Positions 47,563 through 58,351 of a stretch of 64,000 bases of DNA are shown in pieces. The stretch is from positions 12,582,499-12,646,498 of the forward strand of contig JAKGHH010000006.1 of NCBI GenBank assembly GCA_022828595.1. Direction: 5' to 3'. The stretch's first letter is position 1, and every line of letters begins with the position of its first letter. A model generated the notes under the pieces. It did not search any database. It was given only the letters and a program-made list of their open reading frames with translations, and was not told the DNA's origin. This DNA is from Nelumbo lutea (lineage: Eukaryota > Streptophyta > Magnoliopsida > Proteales > Nelumbonaceae). A program made the position numbers and the translations under genes.

Positions 47563-47706
47563 TTTTTTTTTTTTTATTCTGTTTTGTCAAGCTAGTCAGT
47601 TAACACAGGGTGCACCTGAAGCCCACTGGCCAACCACAGGATTGAAATTCTATAGGGTGGATCTCACTGTAGTGATATCGAGTGACCATCTCAATTACCA
47701 GGTCAT
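47563..47706 (-). mobile_element. Possible second SINE-like insertion
   Basis: On the minus strand: GACCTGGTAATTGAGATGG (A-box-like) and GAATTTCAATCC (B-box-like), with a terminal run of about 15 A. No convincing target duplication, so tentative. Confidence 0.4.
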
Positions 47707-48610
47707 TCTCATCTATTGATATTATTTTGTATCTTATACTCTTGTTTTATCACTTTAGAAATTCTTCTTGATAAAACTTGTACAATTATCAATTTCAACA
47801 TCAATTGGAATATTTAGAGGGTGGAGTAAAAGCCGAGTTTGTTGATGAAAACTAACCAATAAAAACCTTTTTTTCTGTGGTTTTGGGCAGTTTACATAGA
47901 CTCCAGATCTCCTGCCCATAAAAACTCTATTCATGTTTATCTACAACCACTATCCCAGTGCATTGGGAACATCTCCCCGTATATAATATTATGTAAGAGG
48001 ATGAGATGTTCTTCATATATGGCTGAGATATATGAATAAACATAGGCAGAATTCTAGTGAGTAGAAGATCCTGACTCGCTTACATATGTTTTGTTAATTA
48101 TTTTGCTTTACGTGAAACTGTCATAATGAATTCAAACTTTGTTTTTCACTGGGCCGAACCTAGCTCATGGTAACCCGTGCATGAACGATGCTAGCCTGAC
48201 CTATCCCAGCCCAAATTCAATTTGGCTACCTACATATATTCATTAATACATACATGCATACTTGCATAAATACATACCAACTGATAGTGGCTTATGATAA
48301 ATTCTCTGCATGTTTTTGGTAGGGGACAGGTTACCCTTACCCCTTATTGTCTAACTAAAAATATGTACATACTTTTAATATTCCCATCCAATGTATACTT
48401 TAGGAGCACTTTTATTACTTTGGGCTCAATAAGCCCATCTTAACTCCAATTGATGAACCAAGCTCAGCTCAACGAGCTTGGTTAAAGTCCAACCCAATGT
48501 GACAAGTTTTAATTGGTCTATGTCTTGGGTAAATTGGGCTTGACTTCGAACTTTGGCTGTGCTTTGGCTTTAATCCTAAGCCCAGCCCAGTCTACTGAAG
48601 TTGCAACCAT

Positions 48611-49270
48611 AAGGAAATCACCTCTAATCCCATGCTTATTCCATTCCATGGATCTTGATCCTCTAAATGGATGGTTGTCAGTTTGATACCTCGTGACATA
48701 ATTTTTTTATTTTTACTTTTTTGAAAACACATCCGGAGACTGAAAAATCAACATGATCGGAGAGGACTCGTATTCTCTTAACTTTGATTCATGCCTTACT
48801 CGTAGAAGCATTGCAGGCTATATTTGGGGGAGAATCTGGATTTAGGTGAAGCAGAAGTACTTATGCCACACAAGCTTTGTATTACAAGTAAGAACGAACA
48901 TTATGCATATATATAATATATGATATTTGGATTTAACTTTTATGACCCTCATAAAATTTAAGACAAATATCGGCCTTATATGATTAAAGAAATCACCTCT
49001 AATCCTATGCTTATTCAATGGATCTTGATCCTCAAATGGATGGTTGACAGTTTGGCACCTCGTGACATAATTTTTTTTTTTTTTTCTTGAAAACACATCT
49101 CGAGACATGAAAAATCAACATGATCCGAGAGGGCTTGTATTCTCTTAACGTTGATTCATGCCTTACTCGTAGAAGCATTGCTTTTGCATGGATTGTAGGC
49201 TATTTTTTTGGGAGAATTTGGATTTAGGTGAAGCAGAAGCGCATATGCCACACAACCTTTGGTATTGTAA
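48611..49270. repeat. Two-copy tandem duplication, 375-bp period
   Basis: AAATCACCTCTAATCC.ATGCTTATTC starts at about 48614 and again at 48989. Both copies run through CCTCGTGACATAATTTTTT, GAAAACACATC, AAAAATCAACATGATC and TCATGCCTTACTCGTAGAAG to AGGTGAAGCAGAAG. Copies differ by scattered substitutions and small indels. Non-coding. Not flanked by recognisable transposon ends. Confidence 0.88.
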
Positions 49271-49393
49271 ATAATGTTTTGGTTTTGAAGAATTGTATTA
49301 GATTTTTTTCCTCTACCATCTAATATTATATAACAAAATTTCATACTTACCATCATGTCTCAACTCTAAAGTTGATTTTTAACCAAAGTTAAT

Positions 49394-49546
49394 TAGGGGT
49401 GAGCAAAAAAAATCGAAAAACTGAATCAACCGAAATTGAATAGAAAAATCGGTTAACTAAACTAGTCAATTCGGTGTTTTTAAAAAACCAAAGGTAACAA
49501 TTCGGATTTGGTTAACCAATATAAAAAATCAGTGGTTAACCGAATC

Positions 49547-49589
<43 letters not shown>

Positions 49590-49870
49590 TTTCTATATAT
49601 TTTCTATATATTTATGTATATTATATATTATAAATTAATAATATACATTATATTTAAATATATCTGTATATATTTATAATATATTATTTATTATTTATTA
49701 TTTAAAATATAATATTTTATATATTGTTTTATAATATATTGTAAAAATTAAAAAATTGAAAAATCGATGAAATAAACCAACGATTAACCGAATTGATCAA
49801 CTGGTTAACCGACTAGCTTCAATACGGTTCCGGTTATCGATTATGCCAAAAACTAGTAATACTTGTTCGG
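49394..49870. mobile_element. AT-rich hAT-like MITE with (TA)n core
   Basis: Left end AGGGGTGAGCAAAAA; repeated GGTTAACCGA / TCGGTTAAC words; a (TA)n run at 49552-49580 in the middle. The right end is worn and no duplication can be defined. Confidence 0.5.
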
Positions 49871-50716
49871 TTCCACAATGCCCCATCGTGAGCACGCATA
49901 AAGTTGATCCCAGAAGTCATTTGATGGGTCCCAATCCTAAAATTCTTGGGTTCTTGTAATTCAGATCTAAGTTTTTGTTGTTTTGTTTTTTTCTTTTTCC
50001 ACTATAAAAGTAGGCCAGGAGGGCACATTTAGGGCCATGTCATGAAACCCAATCCACTTGTAAATTTATGGATTCAAATCCGCATATAGACCAACTTTTC
50101 ACATTGTACTAGACGAATCTGTGTGTGTCCTGTCACTAACTCCAGTAATCCACCAATTACGTCAGGAAGTTGAAACGTCAACTACTGACAATTACAAAAC
50201 CAACGTTGATGACTCCTTGTATATTCTATTTTTATAAGATTGGGGCCTACCGTCTAAAGAGATTAACAAAGTGCAATTTATTATCGTGGATGTTTATCTA
50301 ATAAATGTTTTGTAATGTATTTATCTTGAAAAATGGGAAAGTGGTTTCATAAATGTTTATTTAATGTTGATTGACAGTTAGGTATTGTTAGAGGCAATTA
50401 GGCATCATATAAAACTGAATAATAAATAAACAGTTAATGTAAAATGCTATTATACTCCATTTTTATTGTATTAGGAGAAATATTAAAAATGGTATTTTAT
50501 GTAAGGGCCAGTTCTCAAAGAAATTAATAAAATGTTTATTTCATAAATAGCCTTATCAAATAGCGTTTTACAATAAATGCCTACATGGCAAAAAATTGGC
50601 ACCGCTTTTCAATGAAAAACCAAATATCATGAAAGTTGAAACGTAATGGAGCATTTATTTGGATGGTTAAGAATTATATGAAAACATAGAAAAAAAATTC
50701 AAAAATACTGTATAAA
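49871..50716. other. AT-rich stretch, nothing recognised
   Basis: No coding region, terminal repeats or structured RNA seen. Confidence 0.4.
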
Positions 50717-50719
50717 TTA

Positions 50720-51428
50720 GGCCATGTTTGAAAGTGCTTAAAAATAAGTGTTTATTTGGCCCATTAAGTACTTAGGTTGCATTTGGCATTCCTTATTTTA
50801 AGGACTTATCTCCTTTTGCTATTAAAATGCCCCTATAATGCTGAACTTTTAATAGCAAAAAGGAGATAAGTCCTTAAAACAAGGAATGCCAAATGCAGCC
50901 TTATTGGTATTTGGGAAATAAACCTAGAATAAGTGTTTATTTTAAAAATAAGGGCTTATTTTAAGCCCAATTTTTCAGATTTTCTAAGTGCTTATTTTAA
51001 AATACCACTTATAAAATTATCCCTAGTTGAATTTTATAAAAGTACTTTAATAAAAGTGTTTTTTTAAAAGTACTTTCATAAAAGTACTTTTATAAAAATA
51101 TTTTTATATAATTACTTTTATAGTGTTTTTATAAAAGTGCTTTCATAAAAGTACTTTCATAAAAAATGCTTTCGTAAAAGTGTTTTATAAAAGTTATTTA
51201 ATAAAAGCATTTTCATAAGGGTATATTTTGAAAATTTGAAAGAAAGTGAATGACAAAATAGTCACAAATGCTTATTTAAGTACTTTTTGGAGAAAAAGAC
51301 TATCAAATGCCTGAAATAAGTGCTTGTTTTTTAAAATAAACATTTGAAAAAATTGAATGCCAAATGCAAATAAACACTTATTTAATAAATATTTATTTTT
51401 AACTTATGCACTCCCAAGCATAACAGCG
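50720..51428. mobile_element. TTA-flanked MITE hosting a second MITE
   Basis: The left end GGCCATGTTTGAAAGTGC and right end (revcomp) CGCTGTTATGCTTGGGAGTGC are loosely inverted. TTA flanks both sides (50717-50719, 51429-51431). The interior is made of AAGTGTTTATTT, ATAAAAGTACTTT repeats. A Tourist-like MITE sits at 50775-50900. Confidence 0.65.
50775..50900. mobile_element. Tourist-like fold-back MITE nested in a MITE
   Basis: GGTTGCATTTGGCATTCCTT ... revcomp; arms of about 53 bp with very few mismatches around a ~20-bp loop; TTA on both sides (50772-50774, 50901-50903). Nearly perfect arms suggest a young insertion. Confidence 0.88.
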
Positions 51429-51782
51429 TTAGATGGTTAAAAGATGTCCTCTATACTGTGATAAGCAATATTTTTAGTCCATTCAACCATATATTGCTGG
51501 GCCAAGTCACCATGGTCCATGTCCAATCCATGGGTCCTGTGCCTGACTGGTTCTAAACGGAGGGCACGCACATACTCATAAACTATCCAGTCGAGTCTCC
51601 TAATGGAGAGATATCAAAAATTCACAAATGGTAGCACTCTCTCTAGTAATGGAGCAAAGTTTCAGGGAAACAGCTGTCTTGTGTGAGATTAAAACATAGA
51701 CCAATTATAAGTGTTGTATTACTGATATGCAGTGTATTCAGTAGGAAAAAAAATCAACTAAACATGGCTAATGCCAGTGAAG

Positions 51783-51891
51783 AGTTTACATTGGCATTCT
51801 ACTGAGCGCTTCCCACGAGCGCCCCACAGCACATCCCAATTGTACATGTACGACACCCGTGGGGCACATTATGGGGCGCCAATGTGAACTT
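51783..51891. mobile_element. Small MITE-like fold-back
   Basis: AGTTTACATTGGC at 51783 and GCCAATGTGAACT ending 51890, about 108 bp, with GAGCGC / GGGGCGCC inside. No duplication seen. Confidence 0.45.
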
Positions 51892-51969
51892 GCTTGTGAA
51901 TATCTTTATGGTGAGATAGATTTGTTGAAATTGGATTTGGTCCTTACAAGACTGTACTTAAATTGTCTT

Positions 51970-52835
51970 TGATGGAGCGTAATCCGGCCGGTCTTAGCTA
52001 TCAATGATTTCGCCTCTGACTGGAGCAACGGGGAGCCTAAAATGGGGAAGATGAGGGAACTCCGGGGGGAACCCGGTGAGATAACTCTAAAGCTCAAGTT
52101 AGTATTCTCTCAAAGGCAAAGTAAAGACCAAATGGCGCAAAGTTCACATACCCTGTTGTTGGGGGTAGGGAGCCTTTATAACCACTTCGCATACTCACTC
52201 TGAAGCCCTTGTCAGGTCGGGTATGATTACCTTTGTCTCTGTTAGTTCGGGTGTCATCTTTTTTGTTGGGACAAAACCGCCACTGCTCCTTGTCGGAGCC
52301 GTCTCTGTAACTGGAGATGGCGGTGTTAGGTGGCCGTTTGGAGTGCGGTCGTCAAGCGTCAAATCCTAAGTCAGTCAGGTGCGCCGCCCCTGGGTATGAA
52401 CTTCCTCGGTGTCAGGCATGGTACGGTTTGATTGGTCTGGCATCTTGGAGGCGATGTGGTGGAGTGGTGAGCGAGGTGGAGTCTTGAGTTCGGAGGTTTG
52501 TCCTGTATTGCTAGTGCAGACTAGTTTGGTGAGGTGTGTCCCGAACTACTATAAGGCAGGCCAGTTCAGTGTGGTGTGTCCTGAACTGCAGGCGGGCCAA
52601 TTCGGCGAGGTGTGTCTCGAACTGCTACATGATAGGCCAGTTCGGGCTACTGTTGGTGGCTTGGGGCCGAAGGGGGAGTTCGGGCTCCTACTAGGGAGTT
52701 TGGACTACTGGTAGGGGAGTTCGATCTGCTGGTTTCTCCCCTTGGTGCTCGCGCCTTAGGCATGCTTTTGTGCTGAGCTGTTGCTTTTGCCACGTGTTAC
52801 GTAACTATGAGGTCGGGCCAAATCTTCCTTCATTA
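51970..52835 (-). repeat. 3' LTR of element E
   Basis: Plus strand TGATGGAGCG ... CTTCCTTCATTA. The minus-strand TATA box TTATAAAGGC is at about 52171-52180. It contains three units of about 40 bp (AGTTCGG..GAGGTGTGTC..GAACT) at about 52520-52640. The matching purine tract GGAGTGGGGGCAAT (minus) lies at 52836-52849. Confidence 0.9.
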
Positions 52836-53118
52836 ATTGCCCCCACTCCTCGCGCCAAGGGTCTTGCCATGGAGCGGGGAGTTCACGAGGTGGTAGGTGG
52901 ATTTGTCCCGTTCTTCAAATTTTGGTAGCGCGAGGTGCTTTGTCAAGGTTCTTCGGTTTTCTAGTGTCCAAAAAGGCGGGAGATGTGCCTGCCTGCTTAC
53001 AAATGTTGACAGCCGTGGCAGCGCGCGTTTATTTTAAATTTTCAAAAAATCATGTCGTTGGGAACGTGACAGCGGGTCTTTTGATTTTGAAAAAAGCGCG
53101 CCACTGCAGCTTTGAAGA

Positions 53119-53281
53119 GACGTGCGCTGGCAGTTGTCAGTTGCAGAAAGACGTGTGCGGTGCATTGTCAATTTCAGAAAGACGTGCACTGGCGCATCAT
53201 CGATTTCAAAAAGACGTGCGCTGACATTTCGTCCATTTCAGAGAGACATGCGCCAATCACGTCTCGGTCTCAGGGGACGTG
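53119..53281 (+). repeat. Array of six GACGTG/GACATG units, 31-32 bp period
   Basis: GACGTG or GACATG starts at 53119, 53150, 53181, 53213, 53245 and 53276. Units are related beyond the core (GACGTGCGCTGG....TTTCAGAAA). The array ends about 70 bp before the TATA box at 53349. ACGT cores are typical plant bZIP sites (knowledge); use as an enhancer is inference. Confidence 0.85.
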
Positions 53282-53348
53282 CGGTCAGCCCGAATGCGGG
53301 CCATTGGATTAACTTTGATATGCACTGTTGGTTCTTGGTTACTGTAGG

Positions 53349-53356
53349 TATAAATA
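53349..53356 (+). promoter_or_regulatory. TATA box of the E antisense gene
   Basis: TATAAATA, in GTAGGTATAAATAGTAGG, 208 bp before the ATG at 53557. Downstream the leader has four spaced AGCTCGCG-like words (53402-53468, ~20-bp period). Confidence 0.7.
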
Positions 53357-53556
53357 GTAGGGGACCCCAGTCGATTTGTCACTTCTACGGTTTGCTTCTT
53401 GAGCTCGCGTCTAATTTTTCAGCTCGCGCCCAAGCCTTTCAGTTCGCGTCTAGGCTTGTTATTTCGCCTCCAAGGTCTTCTTGCTTGTTTCAGTTTCCGG
53501 AGCCTTCGAAACATTTTTTCGGGTGAGTACTTTCTTGAATCCGCCTTTTCTCCTCG

Positions 53557-55252
53557 ATGTCTAGCTTGGATAGCTCAGACGATTCTTCGAGTAGGTTTGA
53601 TGTAGGTTCTACAAACCGAGTCTCATCCCCTGATGGCCTTAGTGATCTTGAGGTAGAACTTAAGGACGACTTCGAACCCGTAGGCCGAGCCGCTTCAGGC
53701 AATTTGGCGTCTACCTCTCGTCGAGGTCGGATGCTAGATAGGTTTGGTCCTTTGACCATGACGCCCGAGGAGCTCCAATCTCTTATTATTTCTTACAATT
53801 TGCCCGACAAGTACGCCTATTTCATTCCTTCGGGTAGCTTTCCCTGGGAACACGGTCCTGATGAGATCGTTATATTTCGGGAGCAGCTCACTGCGGGGCT
53901 GCGATTGCCTTTCCACCCCCTTCTCATCGAGGTCATAAACCACTTCGGCGTTACCATTGGCCAGCTTCATCTGAACTCTATTCGGAACTTGGTGGGGACA
54001 ACCTCCCTTTTTTGTGAACAGGGCTTCCCTTTAGACTTGGAAATATTCTCCTCTATTTTAATGCTCAAGAAACAAGCAGGTTCTCTTCCCGGGGGAAGAT
54101 GGGTGTATTACCTGTCTCCTCGCCCGGGTTTTAAGCTTCTACACGAACTTCCCAACAAGGTCCCGGCGTGGAAGCGGGATTACTTCGGGGTGCGAAGTGC
54201 ACAAGGGTGGCCTTTTCAGACTGGGTGGGGGGAGGCCGCTCCTGATTCTGGTGTCACTCTCGATAAAGAGACGGTGAAGGGCCTCCGGCAATGGGCACGG
54301 CAAGGGTTAAAGTGCCATCAGTACATAACGGAGGCCAAGCTTATTGCGTCCGGCTTGAGTTTGGGTAGGTTTCTTGCTCAGAGGTTTCTTGTTCGCTTTG
54401 TTCCTTCATTTTTTCTGATGCCGAACTCTTTTCTGCAGGTGTGATGGACTCAGAGAGGACTCGTTGGGGGCGCCTGTTCCAAGGTATGAAGAGGAGGAAG
54501 CAAGTCGCCAAGTGAACTCGTACCGAGCTACCCCAGGATGAGGAGCCTCAAGTTCCAGGCCACACGCCAGAGGATCTGCCCAGGGAGCCCGAGGTGTCTC
54601 CTCCGATGCATGAAGCGGTAGGGGCCCCTTACGCCGAGACCACTCACACGGGTGCTCCCGCCTACTCTAGTGCTCCTGCTTACTCTAGGTCTACTCATAA
54701 ACGGGCTGGGCCCTCGGGCTCGGGAGCTCAAGGGGAGTTCAGGAGCGTGTTGTCATCGAACTACGCTCTTCAGAAGAGTAAGGAGGCTACTTTCTCCGAG
54801 GAGATCGCGGTGTGGACCGATCTTCCCTTGAATCAGGTCGCCTGCCGTGCCGTAACTCATGCTATGGTGGTAAGTCAGATTTCATCTGCCTTCTTTGTTT
54901 TCTATCCTTCTTGCTGTTGTCACTCACTTGTTTCTTTTGGTAGGTGAACTCTTCTATTCACGCCTTAGCGGCCCAAGTGGAGAGGAGCTCGCGACAGGCG
55001 TGAGCTGCTGAGGCGGCCGCTCATGCTGCCGAAGAGGCTTTTCATGCCGCTGAGGCGAATACCTGCGGTACTGAGGTGGCCGCTCATGTTGCCAAAGAGG
55101 CTGCTCGCGTTGCTATGGCCAGGCAGGCGATGTCTCAGCGGGATGCCGAGGCCATGGGGGTAGTCGTGAAGCATATGGCAGACATGAGGTTGGACCTACA
55201 GCATCAGGTCGAATATCTTTAGGAGGACATCAGGTCATTGCCATGGTGTCCC
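53557..55252 (+). pseudogene. Antisense gene of Tat element E, three apparent exons
   Basis: Exon 1 (53557-54364) starts 'MSSLDSSDDSSSRFD': an acidic Ser-rich N-terminus of about 50 residues, then a globular domain 'PDKYAYFIPSGSFPWEHGP...FREQLTAGLRLPFHPLLIEVINHF...' and 'WVYYLSPRPGFKLLHELP..VPAWKRDYF', which I match from memory to the Pfam 'putative gypsy type transposon' family. An intron with GTAGGT at 54365 and TTCTGCAG ending 54438 joins 'GLSLG' to 'VMDSERTRW' in frame. Exon 2 (54439-54869) has one TGA near 54513 (CGA to TGA) and a Pro/Ser/Thr-rich linker. A phase-0 intron (GTAAGT 54870, TTGGTAG ending 54943) leads to exon 3: an Ala/Glu-rich likely coiled coil with one TGA and one TAG. 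The C-terminal end is cut by the deletion joint at 55235. Role unknown; RNA binding or regulation would be speculation. Confidence 0.8.
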
Positions 55253-55254
55253 TT

Positions 55255-55560
55255 CTAACACTTGTCGTATTTTCTAACGAGCTCGACGGCTTCTGCCTTC
55301 ATCGTTGGCCAGTAGTATTCTTGTCGAAGTGCTTTTTGGGCGAGTGCTCTGCCCCCTAAGTGTCCACCGCACAGACCTTCATGAGTGTCGCGGAGTACAA
55401 GCTCGTCTTCGGTAGGTCGCAGGCAACGCAAGTAGGGGAGCGTGTAGGACCGTCAGTACAACCATTTGTTTGGCTGCCTGGCGCTGCACACTCTTGGCCG
55501 CATTGCGGTCTGCAGGGAGGGTTCCATTTAGCAAGAAGCTCGTGAGTGGGTCAATCCAGC
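55255..55560 (-). pseudogene. Integrase zinc-binding remnant of element E
   Basis: Minus-strand text 'YLRCLRPTEDELVLRDTHEG', 'CGGHLGGRALAQKALRQEYYWPTM', 'ELVRKYDKC' is the HHCC domain of gypsy integrase (His, His, Cys visible). It stops there: no D,D-35-E core or GPY region follows. The downstream neighbour is the end of the antisense gene. Element E cannot make integrase. Confidence 0.85.
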
Positions 55561-55633
55561 TCAGCTCTGCTTCAAGGACGGGAGCGACCTCCTCTGCCCC
55601 ACCGAGAATGCTAGGCCGAGGTTAGTCCTCTAT

Positions 55634-57560
55634 CTACATGGTTATCATGTTGTTGTGACTTGTGCTGGCTAATCGGGACAGAGCGTCGGCCTCAGTGTTC
55701 TCTGACCTCGGGATTTGCCTGATGAAGTGTGACTGGAAGTTGAGCAGGGCCTCTTTTACTTTCGCTAAGTATGCGATCATGGAGAGCTCGCGTGCTTCGT
55801 ACTCGCCCGTAACCTGGTTGAACACGAGCTGGGAATCACTACAGATGACTATGTGCTTTGCTCTTACCTTTTGCACTAGGTTCAGCCCGGCTATTAGTGC
55901 TTTGTATTTTGCCTCGTTGTTGGATGCCACGAACTCAAAGCATACTGCGTATTCTAATTTTGTGCCACCCGGCCCGCATAAGACTATTCCAGCCCCGCTG
56001 CCCTGCTGATTCGAGGAACCATCTACGTGAAGGATCTAGGGCTCCTAATCCCAGTTCGCGCTTGGCCTGACTAGGAGAGATGCCACACTGGCTGCTACTT
56101 CACGGGGTTTAGACTCTATTGGCTTGGGAGCTCCGGGTTCACCCGAACTAGGGACCTCGGGCTCGACCTGTTGAGGGGCTTCGAGGCTAAATGTGCACTC
56201 GGTGATAAAATCTACTAAGGCTTGAGCCTTAATGGCGGTCCGTGGTTTGTACTGGAGATCGTACTCGTTGAGTTCGATGGCCCACTTCGTCAGCTGACCG
56301 GAGACCTCGGGCTTGAGCAAGACTTGTCTCAGGGGTTTGTCAGTTAAGACGATGACGGTGTGAGCTTGGAAGTACGGGGCGGAGTTTTCGAGCTGAAATC
56401 ACCAATGCGTACGCTATTTTTTTTATTTGCGGGTATCTCGTCTCTGCTCCCTGCAGAATTTTACTAACGTAACAGACAGGCTGCTGGACCCGATCTACTT
56501 CCTTTATTAGTACCGAGCTGACCACCTCGTCGCTCGTCAAGAGGTACAGTTCTAAGACCTCACCCTCCTCGAGTCTGGCTAAGGTTAGCACAATGGCGAG
56601 GTAGGTTTCTAGCTTGTCGAACGCGAGCTAGCAATCTCGGGTCCATTCGAACCCTTTGCCTTTGATTTCCTTAAAGAAAGGCATGCAGCGGTCTGCCGAT
56701 TTGGACATGAAGTGGCTCAGAGCAGCTATGCGTCCGTTTAGCCTCTGAACCTCTTTTACTTTTCGGGGTGGTCTCATATCAAGGATGGCCTTTATTTTGT
56801 TTGGGTTGGCCTCAATACCGTGCCGGTTGACAATGTACCCTAGGAACTTACCTGAGGTGACACCGAAGACACACTTGTTTGGGTTCAGTCTCATTCTATA
56901 TTGACGCAGAATTTGGAAGACGGAATTTAAGTCTTTTATTAATTCCTGTGAGAACTGTGTTTTGGCAACCATGTCGTCTACATAACATTCTATTTTCGTG
57001 CCAATTAAGGGCCGAAAAAGTTTATTTACAAGTCTTTGGAAGGTCGCACCAACATTCTTTAGTCCGAAGGGCATGACCTTGTAACAGTACAAGCCGAACT
57101 CGGTTATGAAGTTGGTTTTTTCCTCGTCAGACTGGTCCATCTTGATTTGGTTGTAGCCTGAGTAAGCGTCCAGGAAGCTTAGCAGCTCATGTCCCGAGGT
57201 CGCGTCCACTAGGCGGTCAATTCTGGGCAGGGGAAGCATTCTTTTGGGCAAGCTTGGTTCAGGTCGGTGTAGTCGATGCACATGCGCTACTTGCCGTTGG
57301 ATTTTTTCACCAGCATTGGGTTGGCTACCTAGCTCGGGTAATGAACTTCCCTTATGAAGTCTGCTGCGAGGAGCTTTTCGACTTCTTCGTCGATTGCCCT
57401 CCAGCGCTCCGGGGCTAAGTTGCGTTTCTTCTGTCTAATGGGTTTGACTACAGGGTCAGTGTTAAGTTTGTGAGTTATAAGGCCAGGGTCAATACCGGGC
57501 ATATCCGCCGCAGACCATGCAAAAATATCTAAATTTTGAAGTAAGAAACTCACCAGTTCA
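55634..57560 (-). pseudogene. RT and double RNase H of element E
   Basis: RT: '[20 protein letters not shown]' (57530), 'ELLSFLDAYSGYNQIKMD' (57145-57190), 'MPFGLKNVGATFQRL', and an intact 'CYVDDMVAKTQF' (about 56960-56990), 'GKFLGYIVNRHGIEANPNK'. RNase H 1: 'LYLLTSDEVVSSVLIKE', 'SKILQGAETRYPQIKKIAYAL'. Second Tat-type RNase H: 'LHVDGSSNQQGSGAGIVL' (about 56000-56040) and 'ICSDSQLVFNQVTGEYEA' (55820), 'ENTEADALSRLAS'. Frameshifts occur near 57290, 56610 and 56370 and a stop in the linker near 56047. The catalytic RT and RNase H residues survive, unlike D and the 2936-5032 relic. Confidence 0.9.
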
Positions 57561-57562
57561 GT

Positions 57563-58160
57563 TCATAGAGGCTCCTTGACGGAAGCACCGATTTGTAGCA
57601 TTCGCGCCGGATCTATAGCCGAGGTCGGGACTGCGACTGTTTCCTCAGTGGGTGAAGCTCGTTCCTCACCGTGCTCCGTTGGCCGCCCCAGTTCGAGGTC
57701 GTCGGCTGCCTTGGTTTTTCCCTTTAGGGCGGCAACATAGCATTTGCGGGACTCAAGTTGGTCGCCCCGCGCTACCCCCACACCGAAGTCCGTGGGGAAC
57801 TTCATTGCTAGATAGTAGGTGGAGACCACTGCACGCAGAATATGCGTAATTGGCCGCCCTATTATGGCGTTGTATGGAGAGGGTGTCGCGACCACCAGGA
57901 AATCGTGGTTGAGTCTTACCACGCACGGCCATGTGCTGACTTCCACAGGTACTGTTATCTTCCCCAGGGGCCTAACTTCCTCTCTGCTGAAGCCCACCAG
58001 AGGAGTGTGTGCGGGCTTCAACTCGCTTTTCTGCAACTATAATTGGTCGAACGCCGATTTGAAGAGGATGTCCACCGAACTGCCTGAGTCCACAAGTACG
58101 CGCCAGACTTCGAAGTCGCTAATACTTAGTTTTATGACGAGCACGTCGTCGTGGGGATAG
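57563..58160 (-). pseudogene. Protease of element E
   Basis: 'VLVDSGSSVDILFKSAF' (catalytic Asp codon 58088-58090), one damaged codon, then 'LKPAHTPLVGFSREEVRPLGKITVPV', 'YNAIIGRPITHILRAVVSTYYLAMKFP'. This is a retropepsin-type domain of normal length, 157 codons open after the break. It cleaves the gag-pol polyprotein in active relatives. Confidence 0.87.
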
Positions 58161-58351
58161 TGAACACCTCGCATGTCGTCTTCTGTGATAAAGATCGGTT
58201 CTTCCGTCTTCGGCCTCTTTGGAGGGTTCTACTCCTCTCAGGCCGCCTCACAAACTGACGTCCATGCTGCTACCGAAGTGCAACCTGCTACCACCGAACC
58301 GCCCACTATTACGTGGATGGTTCCCCGAACTGGCCTCTCTTCTGGGGGAGG

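Noticed and set aside
53557..54444. Host gene interpretation of the 295-codon open frame
   Set aside because: It lies between pol and 3' LTR of a well-bounded Tat element and has a decayed homologue in the same position of D; it is an element gene.
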